A stretch of 64,000 nucleotides of DNA from NCBI RefSeq assembly GCF_025061645.1, contig NZ_JANYMP010000026.1:1-64000 (forward strand), read 5' to 3'. The notes under the pieces were generated by a model that was not told the origin of the DNA, did not search any database, and saw only the letters and a program-made list of their open reading frames with translations. The DNA comes from Umezawaea endophytica (GTDB lineage Bacteria; Actinomycetota; Actinomycetes; Mycobacteriales; Pseudonocardiaceae). Both the position numbers and the translations under genes were made by a program. Shown one piece after another: positions 22,629 to 30,962 of this stretch; the stretch's first letter is position 1; every line of letters starts with the position of its first letter.

Positions 22629-23435
22629 CTACTCGACCTTTCGGATCAGGGCCATCGCGTCGCGCGGAGCCATGACCTTCACGTCGTTGTCGAAGTAGAC
22701 GAACACGTCCCCTCGCGCGGCCCAGGCGCGCACCTTCGCGGCCCACTCGTCGAGCCCCTCGTCGGTGTAGCCGCTGACGTACAACTCGTCGGCGCCGTGC
22801 AGCCGGACGTAGACGAAGTCGGCGGTCACGTCCTCCAGGTGCGGGAACCTGCCCGCCGAGTCGGCGACGACCAGCGCGATCCCGTGCTCGCGCAGCAGGT
22901 CCGGGAAGCGCGGGTCGGTGAAGCTCGGGTGGCGGACCTCCAGGGCGTGCCGCAGCGGCCGGTCGGCGTCGGTCGTCGTCCACGCCGGGTCGACGCGCTC
23001 GTCGTGCCGGGTCGCCAACGCGGCTGCCGCCGTGGTCGTGCGGGGCAGGTTGCCGAAGAACTCGACCAGCAGGTCGGGCTCGAACCGGAGCGTCGGCGGG
23101 AGCTGCCAGAGGATCGGCCCGAGCTTGGGGCCGAGCGCGAGCACGCCGGAGGCGAAGAAGTTCGCGAGCGTGTCCCCGCTGTCGCGCAAGCGCTTGAGGT
23201 GCGTGATGAACCGGCCGCCCTTGACCGCGAAGACGAAGTCGTCCGGCGTCTGCCCGGCCCACCTCAGGTAGCTCGACGGCCGTTGCAGCGAGTAGAACGA
23301 GCCGTTGACCTCCACCGAGGTCACCTGCCTGGACAGGTGGTCCAGCTCCCGCTTCCGCGCGAGGCCCTGGGGGTAGAAGACGCCGCGCCACGGCGGGTAC
23401 ACCCAGCCCGACGTGCCGACCCTGATCTCGCCCAT
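22629..23435 (-). CDS. DUF72 (YecE-like) family protein, copy 1
   Basis: The 268-residue TIM-barrel protein of the DUF72/YecE family starts IRVGTSGWVYPPWRGVFYP and carries SVEVNGSFYSLQRPSSYLRW, GPILWQLPPTLRFEPD, LEVRHPSF and FVYVRLHGADELY, all family marks. The biochemical function of DUF72 is not established. It is about half identical to the second copy at 28339-29112 but carries an insertion of about 25 residues before LEVRHPSF. It is divergent from the YdjM-like gene, with about 75 bases between starts. Confidence 0.88.
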   Translation of the reverse strand: MGEIRVGTSGWVYPPWRGVFYPQGLARKRELDHLSRQVTSVEVNGSFYSLQRPSSYLRWAGQTPDDFVFAVKGGRFITHLKRLRDSGDTLANFFASGVLALGPKLGPILWQLPPTLRFEPDLLVEFFGNLPRTTTAAAALATRHDERVDPAWTTTDADRPLRHALEVRHPSFTDPRFPDLLREHGIALVVADSAGRFPHLEDVTADFVYVRLHGADELYVSGYTDEGLDEWAAKVRAWAARGDVFVYFDNDVKVMAPRDAMALIRKVE

Positions 23436-23510
23436 CGGGCCATGCTCCCCCGGAGCCCGCGCCTGCGGAACTTGACCTTGAACGGTCCGCCCCGGATGCT
23501 CGAACGGGTG

Positions 23511-24293
23511 ATGGGACGAACGCACGCGCTCACCGGGTGGTGTGCGGGACTGGGGATCGCCCCGCTGCTGGGCCACGGCGACCTGGGCGGCGCGCTGCTC
23601 GTCGGACTGGTGACGGCGGGGTTCGCCCTGCTGCCCGACTTCGACCACCGGCACTCGACCGCGTCGCGCTACCTCGGCCCGTTGACCGGGGCCGTGTCGT
23701 TCATCCTGCGCAAGTCGTCGAGGTACATCTACGCGATCACGAAGGGACCGCGCGACGAACCGGTGACCGGCGAGCACCGGCACCTGTCGCACACCGTCCT
23801 GTTCGCCGTGCTGCTCGGCTACCTCACCGCGGGCGTCACGGAGCTGGGCGGCAAGTGGGCCGTGCTCGGCGTCGCCGTCTTCGCGGTGCTGCTGGCCGAA
23901 GCGGCGCTGGGGGACTGGGTCGCGATCGTGTTCGTCGGCGCCGCCGGGTGGTGGCTCGTCCGGTTCGGCTTCGACGCGGCCCTGGTCCAGTTGGACGACC
24001 TGTCCGGTGTGCTCGGCATCGCCGTGGCCGTCGGCTGCTTCGTGCACTGCCTCGGCGACGCCGTGACCATCTCCGGCTGCCCGTTCCTGTTCCCGCTGCC
24101 CATCGCGGGCGAGACCTGGTACGAGCTGCGCCCACCCAAGTGGCTGCGCTTCCGCACCGGCGGCCCGGTCGAGTCGATGGTCATGTTCCCCGCCGTCACC
24201 GTCGCCGCGCTGCTGCTCATCCCCGGCGCGTGGGCCGTGGTGACGTCCATCCTCCCGGCGCTGGAGAAGCTGACCCAGCCGGGTACGAGCTAG
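23511..24293 (+). CDS. YdjM-family membrane-bound metal-dependent hydrolase
   Basis: The 260-residue membrane protein begins MGRTHALTGWCAGLG, the conserved N-terminal His of the YdjM/LexA-regulated hydrolase family. It continues with LLPDFDHRHSTASRYLGP, GEHRHLSHTVLFAVLLGY and CFVHCLGDAVTISGCPF, whose His and Asp residues form the putative metal site. About five membrane helices are visible. Enzymatic substrate unknown; E. coli YdjM is an SOS gene linked to membrane. ATG 23511 is preferred; ATG 23496 is an alternative. Confidence 0.85.
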   Translation: MGRTHALTGWCAGLGIAPLLGHGDLGGALLVGLVTAGFALLPDFDHRHSTASRYLGPLTGAVSFILRKSSRYIYAITKGPRDEPVTGEHRHLSHTVLFAVLLGYLTAGVTELGGKWAVLGVAVFAVLLAEAALGDWVAIVFVGAAGWWLVRFGFDAALVQLDDLSGVLGIAVAVGCFVHCLGDAVTISGCPFLFPLPIAGETWYELRPPKWLRFRTGGPVESMVMFPAVTVAALLLIPGAWAVVTSILPALEKLTQPGTS

Positions 24294-24345
24294 CCGCACG
24301 GGAAATCGCCTGGCGTTCGCGGTGCCGGTGGGTGACGCTCACGGC

Positions 24346-25101
24346 ATGAAGCCGGAAGTGGTGGACGCGTACCTCGCCCGCATCGGTGCCACCCGGACGA
24401 CGGCGTTGGCCGACCTCCAGGAACTGCACCTGCGCGCGATCCCGTTCGAGAACCTGAGCGTCCACCTCGGCGAGCGGATCGTGCTCGACGAGGACGCGCT
24501 GGTCGCGAAGATCGTGGAGCGGCGGCGCGGCGGGTTCTGCTACGAGCTCAACGGCGCGCTGGCGGCGCTGCTGCGCGCGCTCGGCCACGAGGTCGACCTG
24601 CTGGGCGCCAGGGTGTTCCTGGGCGAACGCCTCAGCGCACCGCTCGAACACGTCGCCCTGCGGGTCGGGTCCACGCTCGTGGACGTCGGCTTCGGCGACT
24701 TCAGCCTCCGCCCGCTGCGCCTGGACGTCCGCGACGACCAGCACGACCCCGAAGGCGTCTTCCGCGTGGTCGAGGCACCGGACGGCGACCTGGACCTGCT
24801 CCAGGACGGCGAACCCCAGTACCGCCTCGACCCCCGCCCCCGCACCCTCGCCGACTTCGGCCCCACGTGCTGGTACCAGCAGACCTCACCGGACTCGCAC
24901 TTCACCAGGAAACCGCTGGCGTCGATGCCGACGGCGAAGGGGCGGGTCACGATCAGCGGGTCGACGCTGATCACCACCGAGGCGGGACGGCGGACCGAGC
25001 GGCAGCTCACCGACGCGGAAGCGCTGGACGCCTACCGCGGCCTGTTCGGCATCGGGCTGGACGCCGTGCCGTCGAAGGCTCCTCAGGTGACCTCAGACTG
25101 A
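24346..25101 (+). CDS. Arylamine N-acetyltransferase
   Basis: The 251-residue protein has the cysteine-protease-like NAT fold. It begins VDAYLARIGATRTT and HLRAIPFENLSVHLG. The nucleophile lies in RRGGFCYELNGAL (about residue 65), the catalytic His in PLEHVALRVG (about 106), and the Asp in LVDVGFGD (about 120). It transfers acetyl from acetyl-CoA to arylamines or hydrazines, or may act as an amide synthase in natural-product assembly. ATG 24346 fits the family start; GTG 24322 is also in frame. Its last 19 bases overlap the convergent mcrC gene. Confidence 0.92.
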   Translation: MKPEVVDAYLARIGATRTTALADLQELHLRAIPFENLSVHLGERIVLDEDALVAKIVERRRGGFCYELNGALAALLRALGHEVDLLGARVFLGERLSAPLEHVALRVGSTLVDVGFGDFSLRPLRLDVRDDQHDPEGVFRVVEAPDGDLDLLQDGEPQYRLDPRPRTLADFGPTCWYQQTSPDSHFTRKPLASMPTAKGRVTISGSTLITTEAGRRTERQLTDAEALDAYRGLFGIGLDAVPSKAPQVTSD

Positions 25102-26318
25102 CCGAACAGCGCTTCGGCGAGCCGTGGGACACCATCCGCCGGGTGCTGGTCCACGGCTGTGCCGACCACGTCGATGTGAGCGAGGGGCGACAGGCGAAAT
25201 TCGACGCGCTGCCGCTGGTTCACCGGAACACCACACGTCGGATGCACGATCACGGCCCGTGGAATGCCAGGGGCTCGATAGGCGGAGGCGTAGGCCAGCA
25301 ACTGGTAGATGTCGTCCCGGTGCACCGCGTGCCGGTCGAACCGCTTGTACTTGGCGTCAACGGCCAACAAGCCGGATCTCGACCGCACCAGGACGTCGGG
25401 CATGAGCGTCGAAGACGAGTGGCCGGGCCGGTGCACACGGGTGGCGTTGGCGCCGGTGCCCGCGACGACGGTCGCACCCGCGAGTCGGGCCGCGTCGACG
25501 ACCATGCGGCGCACCACGGCCTCCCACAGCCGGTTCATGTCCAGCAGCAGCGAGCCCGCGGTCAGGGAGCCCGCTGCCAGCAGGTCGGACACGCCTCCCG
25601 CGTTCAGCAGGATGCCCGCCCACGCGTGCGCGGGCTGGTACCTGTGGTTCATCCGGTGGTGCCGGGCTCGAGCCAGTGCCGCCCGCGCGGCCGTCGTGGT
25701 GCAGGTGGGGAACTGCGTGGCGAGGTCAGCGGCGTCGCGACTCAGCACGGTCGAGCCCGCCAACCGCGCCGCGCGAAGAAGCGCCGCTCCGCACACCTGG
25801 TTCTCCCACACGTCGATCTGGCGGTCGAACGCCGTGACGTGCAGCTTGTCCAGCACACCGAACCGCCGGGTCGCCTGCTTGGCGAAGTCCAGCCTGCCGC
25901 GCAACACCACGTCGACGGTTTCTCGTCGCCGGTAGTCCTTGCGCAACTGGCCGCGCAGCAGCGTCCGGCACTCGTGGAGGAAGGCGGTGATGATCAGGTC
26001 GACCAGACCCGACGCTCCTGGTGACCAGGTGCGCCGCCGATCGACCTCCCGGCTGTGAGGTGTGGTGGCGTAGTTCAGCCAGGAGAGCAGCATCTCACCG
26101 CTGACGTCGAACTTCGGCCTGATCGCGAGGGTGACCCGGTCGAGCACGAGGACTCCCGCCACGCCCTTGACCCGCAGGCTCCAGCCCTCACGTGTCCTGC
26201 TCATCGAGAACAGGTCCTTGGCCGCCTTGCCGGTCAACAATTCGAGGTCCGCGTCCGACACCTCCTCCTGGCCGAGCGCGAAGTCCTGTTGCTCGACCAG
26301 GTCATGACGTCGCCGCAT
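25083..26318 (-). CDS. mcrC: McrC nuclease subunit of type IV restriction system
   Basis: The 411-residue protein has an N-terminal OB-like region (SMSRTREGWSLRVKGVAGVLVL) that docks on McrB. The C-terminal PD-(D/E)xK nuclease reads MPDVLVRSRSGLLAVDAKYK near residue 320, with all three acidic/Lys positions intact. The central part carries ETVDVVLRGRLDFAKQ and AFDRQIDVWENQVC, also typical of McrC. It stimulates McrB GTP hydrolysis and cuts modified DNA. ATG 26318 overlaps the end of mcrB by 17 bases; the frame upstream of it is mcrB shadow. The 3' end overlaps the NAT gene. Confidence 0.88.
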   Translation of the reverse strand: MRRRHDLVEQQDFALGQEEVSDADLELLTGKAAKDLFSMSRTREGWSLRVKGVAGVLVLDRVTLAIRPKFDVSGEMLLSWLNYATTPHSREVDRRRTWSPGASGLVDLIITAFLHECRTLLRGQLRKDYRRRETVDVVLRGRLDFAKQATRRFGVLDKLHVTAFDRQIDVWENQVCGAALLRAARLAGSTVLSRDAADLATQFPTCTTTAARAALARARHHRMNHRYQPAHAWAGILLNAGGVSDLLAAGSLTAGSLLLDMNRLWEAVVRRMVVDAARLAGATVVAGTGANATRVHRPGHSSSTLMPDVLVRSRSGLLAVDAKYKRFDRHAVHRDDIYQLLAYASAYRAPGIPRAVIVHPTCGVPVNQRQRVEFRLSPLAHIDVVGTAVDQHPADGVPRLAEALFGQSEVT

Positions 26319-28299
26319 CGCGGTCCACCTCGGTCTTGAACTCCTTGGTGAGGGCCCGAACGAGGTCGTCAGGGGACATCTCCTCCTGGAAGACGCCGTC
26401 ACCGAGGATCTCGCGGAGCAGGCCGTGGTCGTCGATCACGTAGTCGACGAGCAGCGGTACGACGTCGTGGAAGAACATCGAGTGCAGCTCGGTCTCGTTG
26501 TCGACGGGCTTGTCGTCGTTCATGAAGAACGCGTGCCCGATCTCGTGCGCAACGCCCAAGTGCTTGCGCACCCGCTCGTTGAGCGCGGTGAGGAACGCGC
26601 CGAGGTCGAGCGCGCTGACGACGCCGTCCAACGCGTCGGGATCAGGCCGCACCTCCAGAAACCCGAACCGGCGGCGAATGGCCGCGTCGATGTGCGCGAC
26701 GCTTCGGTCAGCGGTGTTCATCGTGCCGATCACGTACACGTTCTTCGGGATCCGGAACTCGCGTCCGCTGGTCGACAGGAATACCGGGGTTCCGCGCTTG
26801 TCCTTTTCCAGCAAAGTCACCAGCTCACCGAGCACCCGCGCCAGATCGGCCCGGTTGATCTCGTCGATCACCAGGACGTGCTTGCGGTCGGGGGATTCCA
26901 CGGCTTCCTTGCAGAGCCGTACGAACACGCCGTCGGTCAACTTCAGGACGAGCCCCTGCTGAGTTGCCTCCACGGGCTTGTAGCCCTCGACGAAGTCCTC
27001 GTAGCCGTAGGACGGGTGGAACGTCGTCAACCGCACTGTCTTGGCGCCGAGCGCGCGTGCGGCGGCCATCGCCAAGCGCGTCTTCCCGGTACCGGGTGGA
27101 CCGTGCAGCACGACCTGCAACTTGCGTTCGAGGAGGTCGTGAACCCGTTGGACGTCCTCGGTCACGGTCTCCACCGCTGTCTGAGGCGTGGTGGTGTTCC
27201 GGAGCTCGTCCCACAGCGCCGCTTTCACCGGGGAGAAGGTCTGCGTCCACCCTCCGACCGCCTTGTCGAGGTGCTGCTGGTAGGAGGTGTCCCAGTCGAC
27301 CGACACCGTGTGGCGGTAGGCCTCTTGCGCCTCGTCGAAGCGGTAGCCCTCGTCCGTGACCGTGCCGACCGCGAGCACGGTCGACGTTCCCTGGTTCGCG
27401 ACGACCTTGTCGCCGGGCACGAGGTCGCGGAAGTACTTGATCAGTTTCTTGGCGGTCGTTCGCTGGGACTGTGCGCCCTTGTCCGGGTAGTGCCGCGCCA
27501 TCGCCGTGCTGAGTTCGTCGACGTCCGCGTACTGGCTGAGGTCACCCAGGTCGTCCCACCCGACACGGATGACACCGGCTGACAAGCACTCCTGCCAGTA
27601 CTGCGCGTTCCGACCGGGCGCGATCTTCACGATCATCTCCGACCGCTGCCGCGGGTCGAGGTGGGTGTAGAGGAACCTCGCCACCTCCAGCGGCAGCCAC
27701 GAGCCGACCACGGGGTGCGCCGACACCAAATCCTTGAGCTGGCGGTTGAGCTGCCAGGACAGCGCGCCGGGCTGGGGGTCTCCGCCGAACAGCACGATGA
27801 ACTTCCGCAGGTGGTGGGCGGAGTAGATCGGCAGCAGAGCGTCCGGCACATAAGTCGCGATCGACTTGCTCACCAGGCTCTGACCGTGGTGCAGCGCGGT
27901 CAGCTCGTCGAGGTCGTCCAGTCGATCTTCCCCCGCCGCTTGGAAGGCATCGACGAACTGGCTCCGCAGCCGACTCCACGCCTCGCCGATCTCAAGGTCC
28001 GCCAATGCTCCCGCGCGGTACCACTCACCATCGCTGCGACGCTGGTAGATGATGTGCTTGCTCGCACTCCCGCCCTTGATGCTGCCCAGGTACGGCGTCG
28101 AGTACTCGATCAGCCGGCAGTACGCGTCCGTGGTCGAGGTACCGAGCGCGTAGCGGTCGAGAGTCAGGTCCGGCCAGTCCTCCAGCGGGAACCTCGAGAG
28201 CACGGCTTGCCGCTCGGCCTCCGCCTGTTCCAGTCGCTTGCGCACATCGGGCTTGTCATAGGTGTCGAGCGTGCTGTTCAGCTCGTCGAGTCCCGGCAC
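26302..28299 (-). CDS. mcrB: McrB-like GTPase with PUA/EVE-like modified-DNA reader
   Basis: The 665-residue protein has a unique N-terminal region (1-215). A domain resembling EVE/PUA modified-base readers spans about residues 222-315: YWQECLSAGVIRVGWDDLGD, then KKLIKYFRDLVPGDKVVANQ. The McrB AAA+ GTPase motor follows, with Walker A GPPGTGKT (400-407), Walker B VLVIDEINRAD (475-485) and MNTADRS (527-533), the McrB guanine-specificity signature. It is the recognition and motor subunit of the McrBC complex. The reader differs from the E. coli DUF3578 domain, so the modification sensed may differ. It is cotranscribed with mcrC. Confidence 0.85.
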   Translation of the reverse strand: MPGLDELNSTLDTYDKPDVRKRLEQAEAERQAVLSRFPLEDWPDLTLDRYALGTSTTDAYCRLIEYSTPYLGSIKGGSASKHIIYQRRSDGEWYRAGALADLEIGEAWSRLRSQFVDAFQAAGEDRLDDLDELTALHHGQSLVSKSIATYVPDALLPIYSAHHLRKFIVLFGGDPQPGALSWQLNRQLKDLVSAHPVVGSWLPLEVARFLYTHLDPRQRSEMIVKIAPGRNAQYWQECLSAGVIRVGWDDLGDLSQYADVDELSTAMARHYPDKGAQSQRTTAKKLIKYFRDLVPGDKVVANQGTSTVLAVGTVTDEGYRFDEAQEAYRHTVSVDWDTSYQQHLDKAVGGWTQTFSPVKAALWDELRNTTTPQTAVETVTEDVQRVHDLLERKLQVVLHGPPGTGKTRLAMAAARALGAKTVRLTTFHPSYGYEDFVEGYKPVEATQQGLVLKLTDGVFVRLCKEAVESPDRKHVLVIDEINRADLARVLGELVTLLEKDKRGTPVFLSTSGREFRIPKNVYVIGTMNTADRSVAHIDAAIRRRFGFLEVRPDPDALDGVVSALDLGAFLTALNERVRKHLGVAHEIGHAFFMNDDKPVDNETELHSMFFHDVVPLLVDYVIDDHGLLREILGDGVFQEEMSPDDLVRALTKEFKTEVDRDAATS

Positions 28300-28338
28300 T
28301 GTGCTCCCTCGGCAACGGGTCCTGGTCCTGTCGAGGGC

Positions 28339-29112
28339 TCATCGGTGGGAACCCCTCGGACGTTGCGGATCGGCCGGAATCCGATCCGTGCCGAGGCGCT
28401 CCGCGAGCGAGACCGCGTTGTAGGGCGCGGCGCCGCTCAGGGTGTTGTCGAAGTACACGAACACGTCGCCGTCCTCCGCCCACGCGCGGACCCTGGTCGC
28501 CCAGGCGTCCAGTTCGGTTGGGCCGTAGGCGCTGACGTAGAGCTCCTCCGCGCCGTGCAGGCGGGCGTAGACGAAGTCGGTGGTGGCGTCTTCGACGGCC
28601 GGGAAGCGGCCCGCCGTGTCGGCGACGACGGCGGCGATCCCGCGGTCGCGCAGGAGGTCCAGGAACTCGGGGGAGTCGAAGCTCGGGTGGCGGACCTCGA
28701 CCGCGTGGCGCAGGTCTTTGGGGAGCGCGTCGAGGAACGTGGTCACGCGGTCGGGCTTGAAGGGCAGGAACGGCGGGAGCTGCCAGAGGACGGGACCGAG
28801 CTTGGTGTCCAGTTCATGGACGCCGGAGGCGAAGAACTCCGCCAGGTCGGCGTCGACGTCGCGCAGGCGCTTGTCGTGGGTGATGACCTTGGGGGCCTTG
28901 ACGGACAGCACGAAGTCGTCGGGGGTGCGGGCGGCCCACGAGCGGTAGTGGTTCGGCTGCCGCAGGCCGTAGAAGGTGCTGTTCAGCTCGACCGAGTTGA
29001 CCCGCGCCGCCAGGTGCTCCAATTCGCGGTCGCGCGGCAAACCCCTGGGGTAGAAGGAACCGCGCCACTCGGGGTAGGTCCAGCCGGAGGTGCCGATCCT
29101 GATGTCGCCCAC
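28339..29112 (-). CDS. DUF72 (YecE-like) family protein, copy 2
   Basis: The 257-residue DUF72 TIM-barrel protein shows IRIGTSGWTYPEWRGSFYP, SVELNSTFYGLRQPNHYRSW, KLGPVLWQLPPFLPFKPD, VEVRHPSF and FVYARLHGAEELYVS. It is paralogous to copy 1 (22629-23435) but lacks that copy's insertion. The start is GTG 29112, directly before GDIRIG; the open frame extends far upstream but without family sequence. With copy 1 it brackets mcrBC, NAT and the YdjM-like gene in direct orientation. Function not established. Confidence 0.87.
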   Translation of the reverse strand: MGDIRIGTSGWTYPEWRGSFYPRGLPRDRELEHLAARVNSVELNSTFYGLRQPNHYRSWAARTPDDFVLSVKAPKVITHDKRLRDVDADLAEFFASGVHELDTKLGPVLWQLPPFLPFKPDRVTTFLDALPKDLRHAVEVRHPSFDSPEFLDLLRDRGIAAVVADTAGRFPAVEDATTDFVYARLHGAEELYVSAYGPTELDAWATRVRAWAEDGDVFVYFDNTLSGAAPYNAVSLAERLGTDRIPADPQRPRGSHR

Positions 29113-29218
29113 ACCCGCGTTGATTCCCGGTTCGGCCGTGATCGAAACAACAGTGGCAGGCGGGGGGAACGCGGGTAGTACGGAAGGAGCAACCCGTGCG
29201 GCGAAAGCGAGATCCACG

Positions 29219-29569
29219 ATGACCAGCACCCTCACCCACCGCTCCACCCTCGACGACGACCGCGCCGCGCTGGTCGAGTCGGTCGGGTCGCTGCTGGCCG
29301 TCAAGCCGGACCTGCTGGCCGCGAACGGGACCGTGGCGGTGCTGCGCGGGTTCGACCGGGCCAGCCGGGAGGCGCGGGACGCGGTCACGGCGGTCGTGCG
29401 GGCGCACGGCGGGCACGTGCTGGACCTGACCGTGGCGTCGTGCGCGGGCGGGGTGGCGGACTGGCCCGTGGTGGACCTCGTGGTGGCGGTGAGCCGGTCG
29501 ACGGTGGAGACGGCGGAGCGGGTCGCGAAGACGTGGGACGCGCCGCTGCTGGCCGTAGCACCTCTGTAG
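29219..29569 (+). CDS. Small uncharacterised protein
   Basis: I do not recognise this 116-residue protein. It has no signal peptide or membrane helix. It shows alternating helices and strands (DDDRAALVESVGSLLAVKPDLL; NGTVAVLRGFDRASREARDAV; VVDLVVAVSRSTVETAERVA), consistent with a small alpha/beta fold. Coding bias is normal. ATG 29219 has only a weak gaga site upstream, so the start is uncertain. It precedes the VapBC pair by 33 bases but has its own composition and probably a separate role. Confidence 0.6.
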   Translation: MTSTLTHRSTLDDDRAALVESVGSLLAVKPDLLAANGTVAVLRGFDRASREARDAVTAVVRAHGGHVLDLTVASCAGGVADWPVVDLVVAVSRSTVETAERVAKTWDAPLLAVAPL

Positions 29570-29602
29570 CGCAATCTGCTCCGAAAGCGCTACGCTGGGG
29601 GC

Positions 29603-29887
29603 ATGAAGACGGCCATCGGGCAGCGGGAGCTGCGCAACGACAACGCCGAGATCATGCGGCGCGTCGAAGCGGGGGAGGCGTTCGTGGTGACACGCAACGG
29701 GCGACCGGTCGCGGACCTCGTGCCGCACACCGCCGAGGAGGGCAAGCACCGGCGGACCCTCGGCGAGCTGCAAGCCGAGTTCCGGAAGCTGCCGCCCGTG
29801 GACGTGGCGCGCTGGGACGCCGACCGGCTGGCCGACGACCGGATCTTCGGCGCCGACGACCCGCTGGAAGACGCGTGGCGCCGGTGA
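29603..29887 (+). CDS. vapB: VapB-type antitoxin (Phd/YefM fold)
   Basis: The 94-residue antitoxin has a Phd/YefM DNA-binding N-terminus: MKTAIGQRELRNDNAEIMRR and EAFVVTRNGRPVADLVP. A C-terminal toxin-binding tail follows, with KLPPVDVARWDADRL and acidic DDPLEDAW. It should neutralise the PIN toxin and repress the operon. The stop overlaps the toxin GTG by 4 bases. A promoter is not clear, but gcgctacgctggggg just upstream has a tacgct sequence that could be a -10. Confidence 0.88.
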   Translation: MKTAIGQRELRNDNAEIMRRVEAGEAFVVTRNGRPVADLVPHTAEEGKHRRTLGELQAEFRKLPPVDVARWDADRLADDRIFGADDPLEDAWRR

Positions 29888-30279
29888 CAGACCGGATCCT
29901 GCTCGACACCTGCGTGGTCATCAGGCTGGAGGAGATCGACTTCGGCGACCTCGTGGACGCCGAACCCGCGATCAGCGCCGTCACGGTCGCCGAACTGGCC
30001 TACGGCCTGGACATCGACGACCCGGTCGAGCGCTTCGCCCGCACCGAGCGCTACTACGCGGCACTGGAGATGTTCGAGGTGCTGCCGTTCGACACGGCGG
30101 CGGCGAAGATCTACGGCACGTTGGCCGCGCTCGTGCGCCGCAGCGGCCGGAGCGCCCGACCGAGGCGGATGGACCTCCAGATCGCCGCCACGGCCGCCGC
30201 GAACGGCATGCCCGTGCTCACGCAGAACTTCAAGGACTTCATCGGGCTGGAACGCGCGGTGAAGGTCGTCGCGGTCTGA
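29884..30279 (+). CDS. vapC: VapC-type PIN-domain toxin ribonuclease
   Basis: The 131-residue PIN nuclease has its acidic site residues in order: ILLDTCVVIRLE (Asp about 8), TVAELAYGLDI (Glu about 41), FDTAAAKIYGTL (Asp about 75) and RMDLQIAATAAANG (Asp about 99). VapC toxins cut specific RNAs, often tRNA or 23S rRNA, when the antitoxin is degraded. The start is GTG 29884, coupled to the antitoxin by GTGA. All catalytic acids are intact, so the toxin is probably active. Confidence 0.9.
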   Translation: MTDRILLDTCVVIRLEEIDFGDLVDAEPAISAVTVAELAYGLDIDDPVERFARTERYYAALEMFEVLPFDTAAAKIYGTLAALVRRSGRSARPRRMDLQIAATAAANGMPVLTQNFKDFIGLERAVKVVAV

Positions 30280-30299
30280 GCGCCGCACGGGTGGGGCCG

Positions 30300-30755
30300 T
30301 CACAACCCCGCTCGGTCCAGGGCGCTGCCGATGACGTGCCGCACGGTCGCGTCGCTCGGATCTGCGGCCAGCGCGACGGCGCACGGGCACGTGCCCAGGT
30401 CGCGGCCCGCCTCGGCGCACAGGAAGACGCCGAGCACCCGCAGGTTGCGGGCCGTGTGCCGCAGCCGCACCACCCCCTTGAACGGCACCCGGCAGTGCAC
30501 GGCCTTGGCGATGTCGAACGTGACGTCCGGCCGCGGCTCCACGGTGACCTGCGTGTCCAGCTCCTCCGCCAGTTCGGCGACCCGGTGGCACGAGGTGCGT
30601 TCGACCAGTCTCGGGTCGATGCGGGAGACCAGCCTGACGCGCACCTCGTCGCGCCAGCCGGTGTCCGCGTCGAGGAACTCGGCGAACTCGTCCATGCGCA
30701 CCGGGTCGGGTTTCCGGGAGCTTCGTCGGCGGACTCTGCGGCGATGTGTGTCCAT
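30300..30755 (-). CDS. Uncharacterised protein with Cys and His residues
   Basis: The 151-residue protein is unrecognised. It has a basic N-terminus and the segments DEFAEFLDADTGWRDEVRVRLV, ERTSCHRVAELAEELDTQV, IAKAVHCRVPFKGVVRLRHT and LGVFLCAEAGRDLGTCPCAVAL. Five Cys residues, two of them in CPC, suggest metal binding or disulphides, although there is no signal peptide. ATG 30755 was chosen by coding bias; ATG 30695 would remove a basic, low-complexity N-terminus and is equally possible. It is convergent with vapC, 20 bases apart. Confidence 0.55.
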   Translation of the reverse strand: MDTHRRRVRRRSSRKPDPVRMDEFAEFLDADTGWRDEVRVRLVSRIDPRLVERTSCHRVAELAEELDTQVTVEPRPDVTFDIAKAVHCRVPFKGVVRLRHTARNLRVLGVFLCAEAGRDLGTCPCAVALAADPSDATVRHVIGSALDRAGL

Positions 30756-30962
30756 CTGTCGAGAATCGGACAGTCCTGACCGGTTCTCGACAACCTCACC
30801 CGGCTGCGTGCCCCTGTGACTCGGCCGTACCAACCGCCGTCACCCGCCGGTCCGGAACGGTCCACGTAGCTCCCCCGGACGTGCGTCGTCACGCTCGGTT
30901 GGCGTCCCTTGACCGGGCGAAGCCGAGGTAACGGCGAATCATTCGCCGTCGATAATGGGTTC

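Noticed and set aside
22029-23510. Upstream extension of the YdjM-like gene to a 754-codon frame
   Set aside because: The first 490 codons run antisense through the I36 inhibitor and DUF72 genes and have no protein-like pattern.
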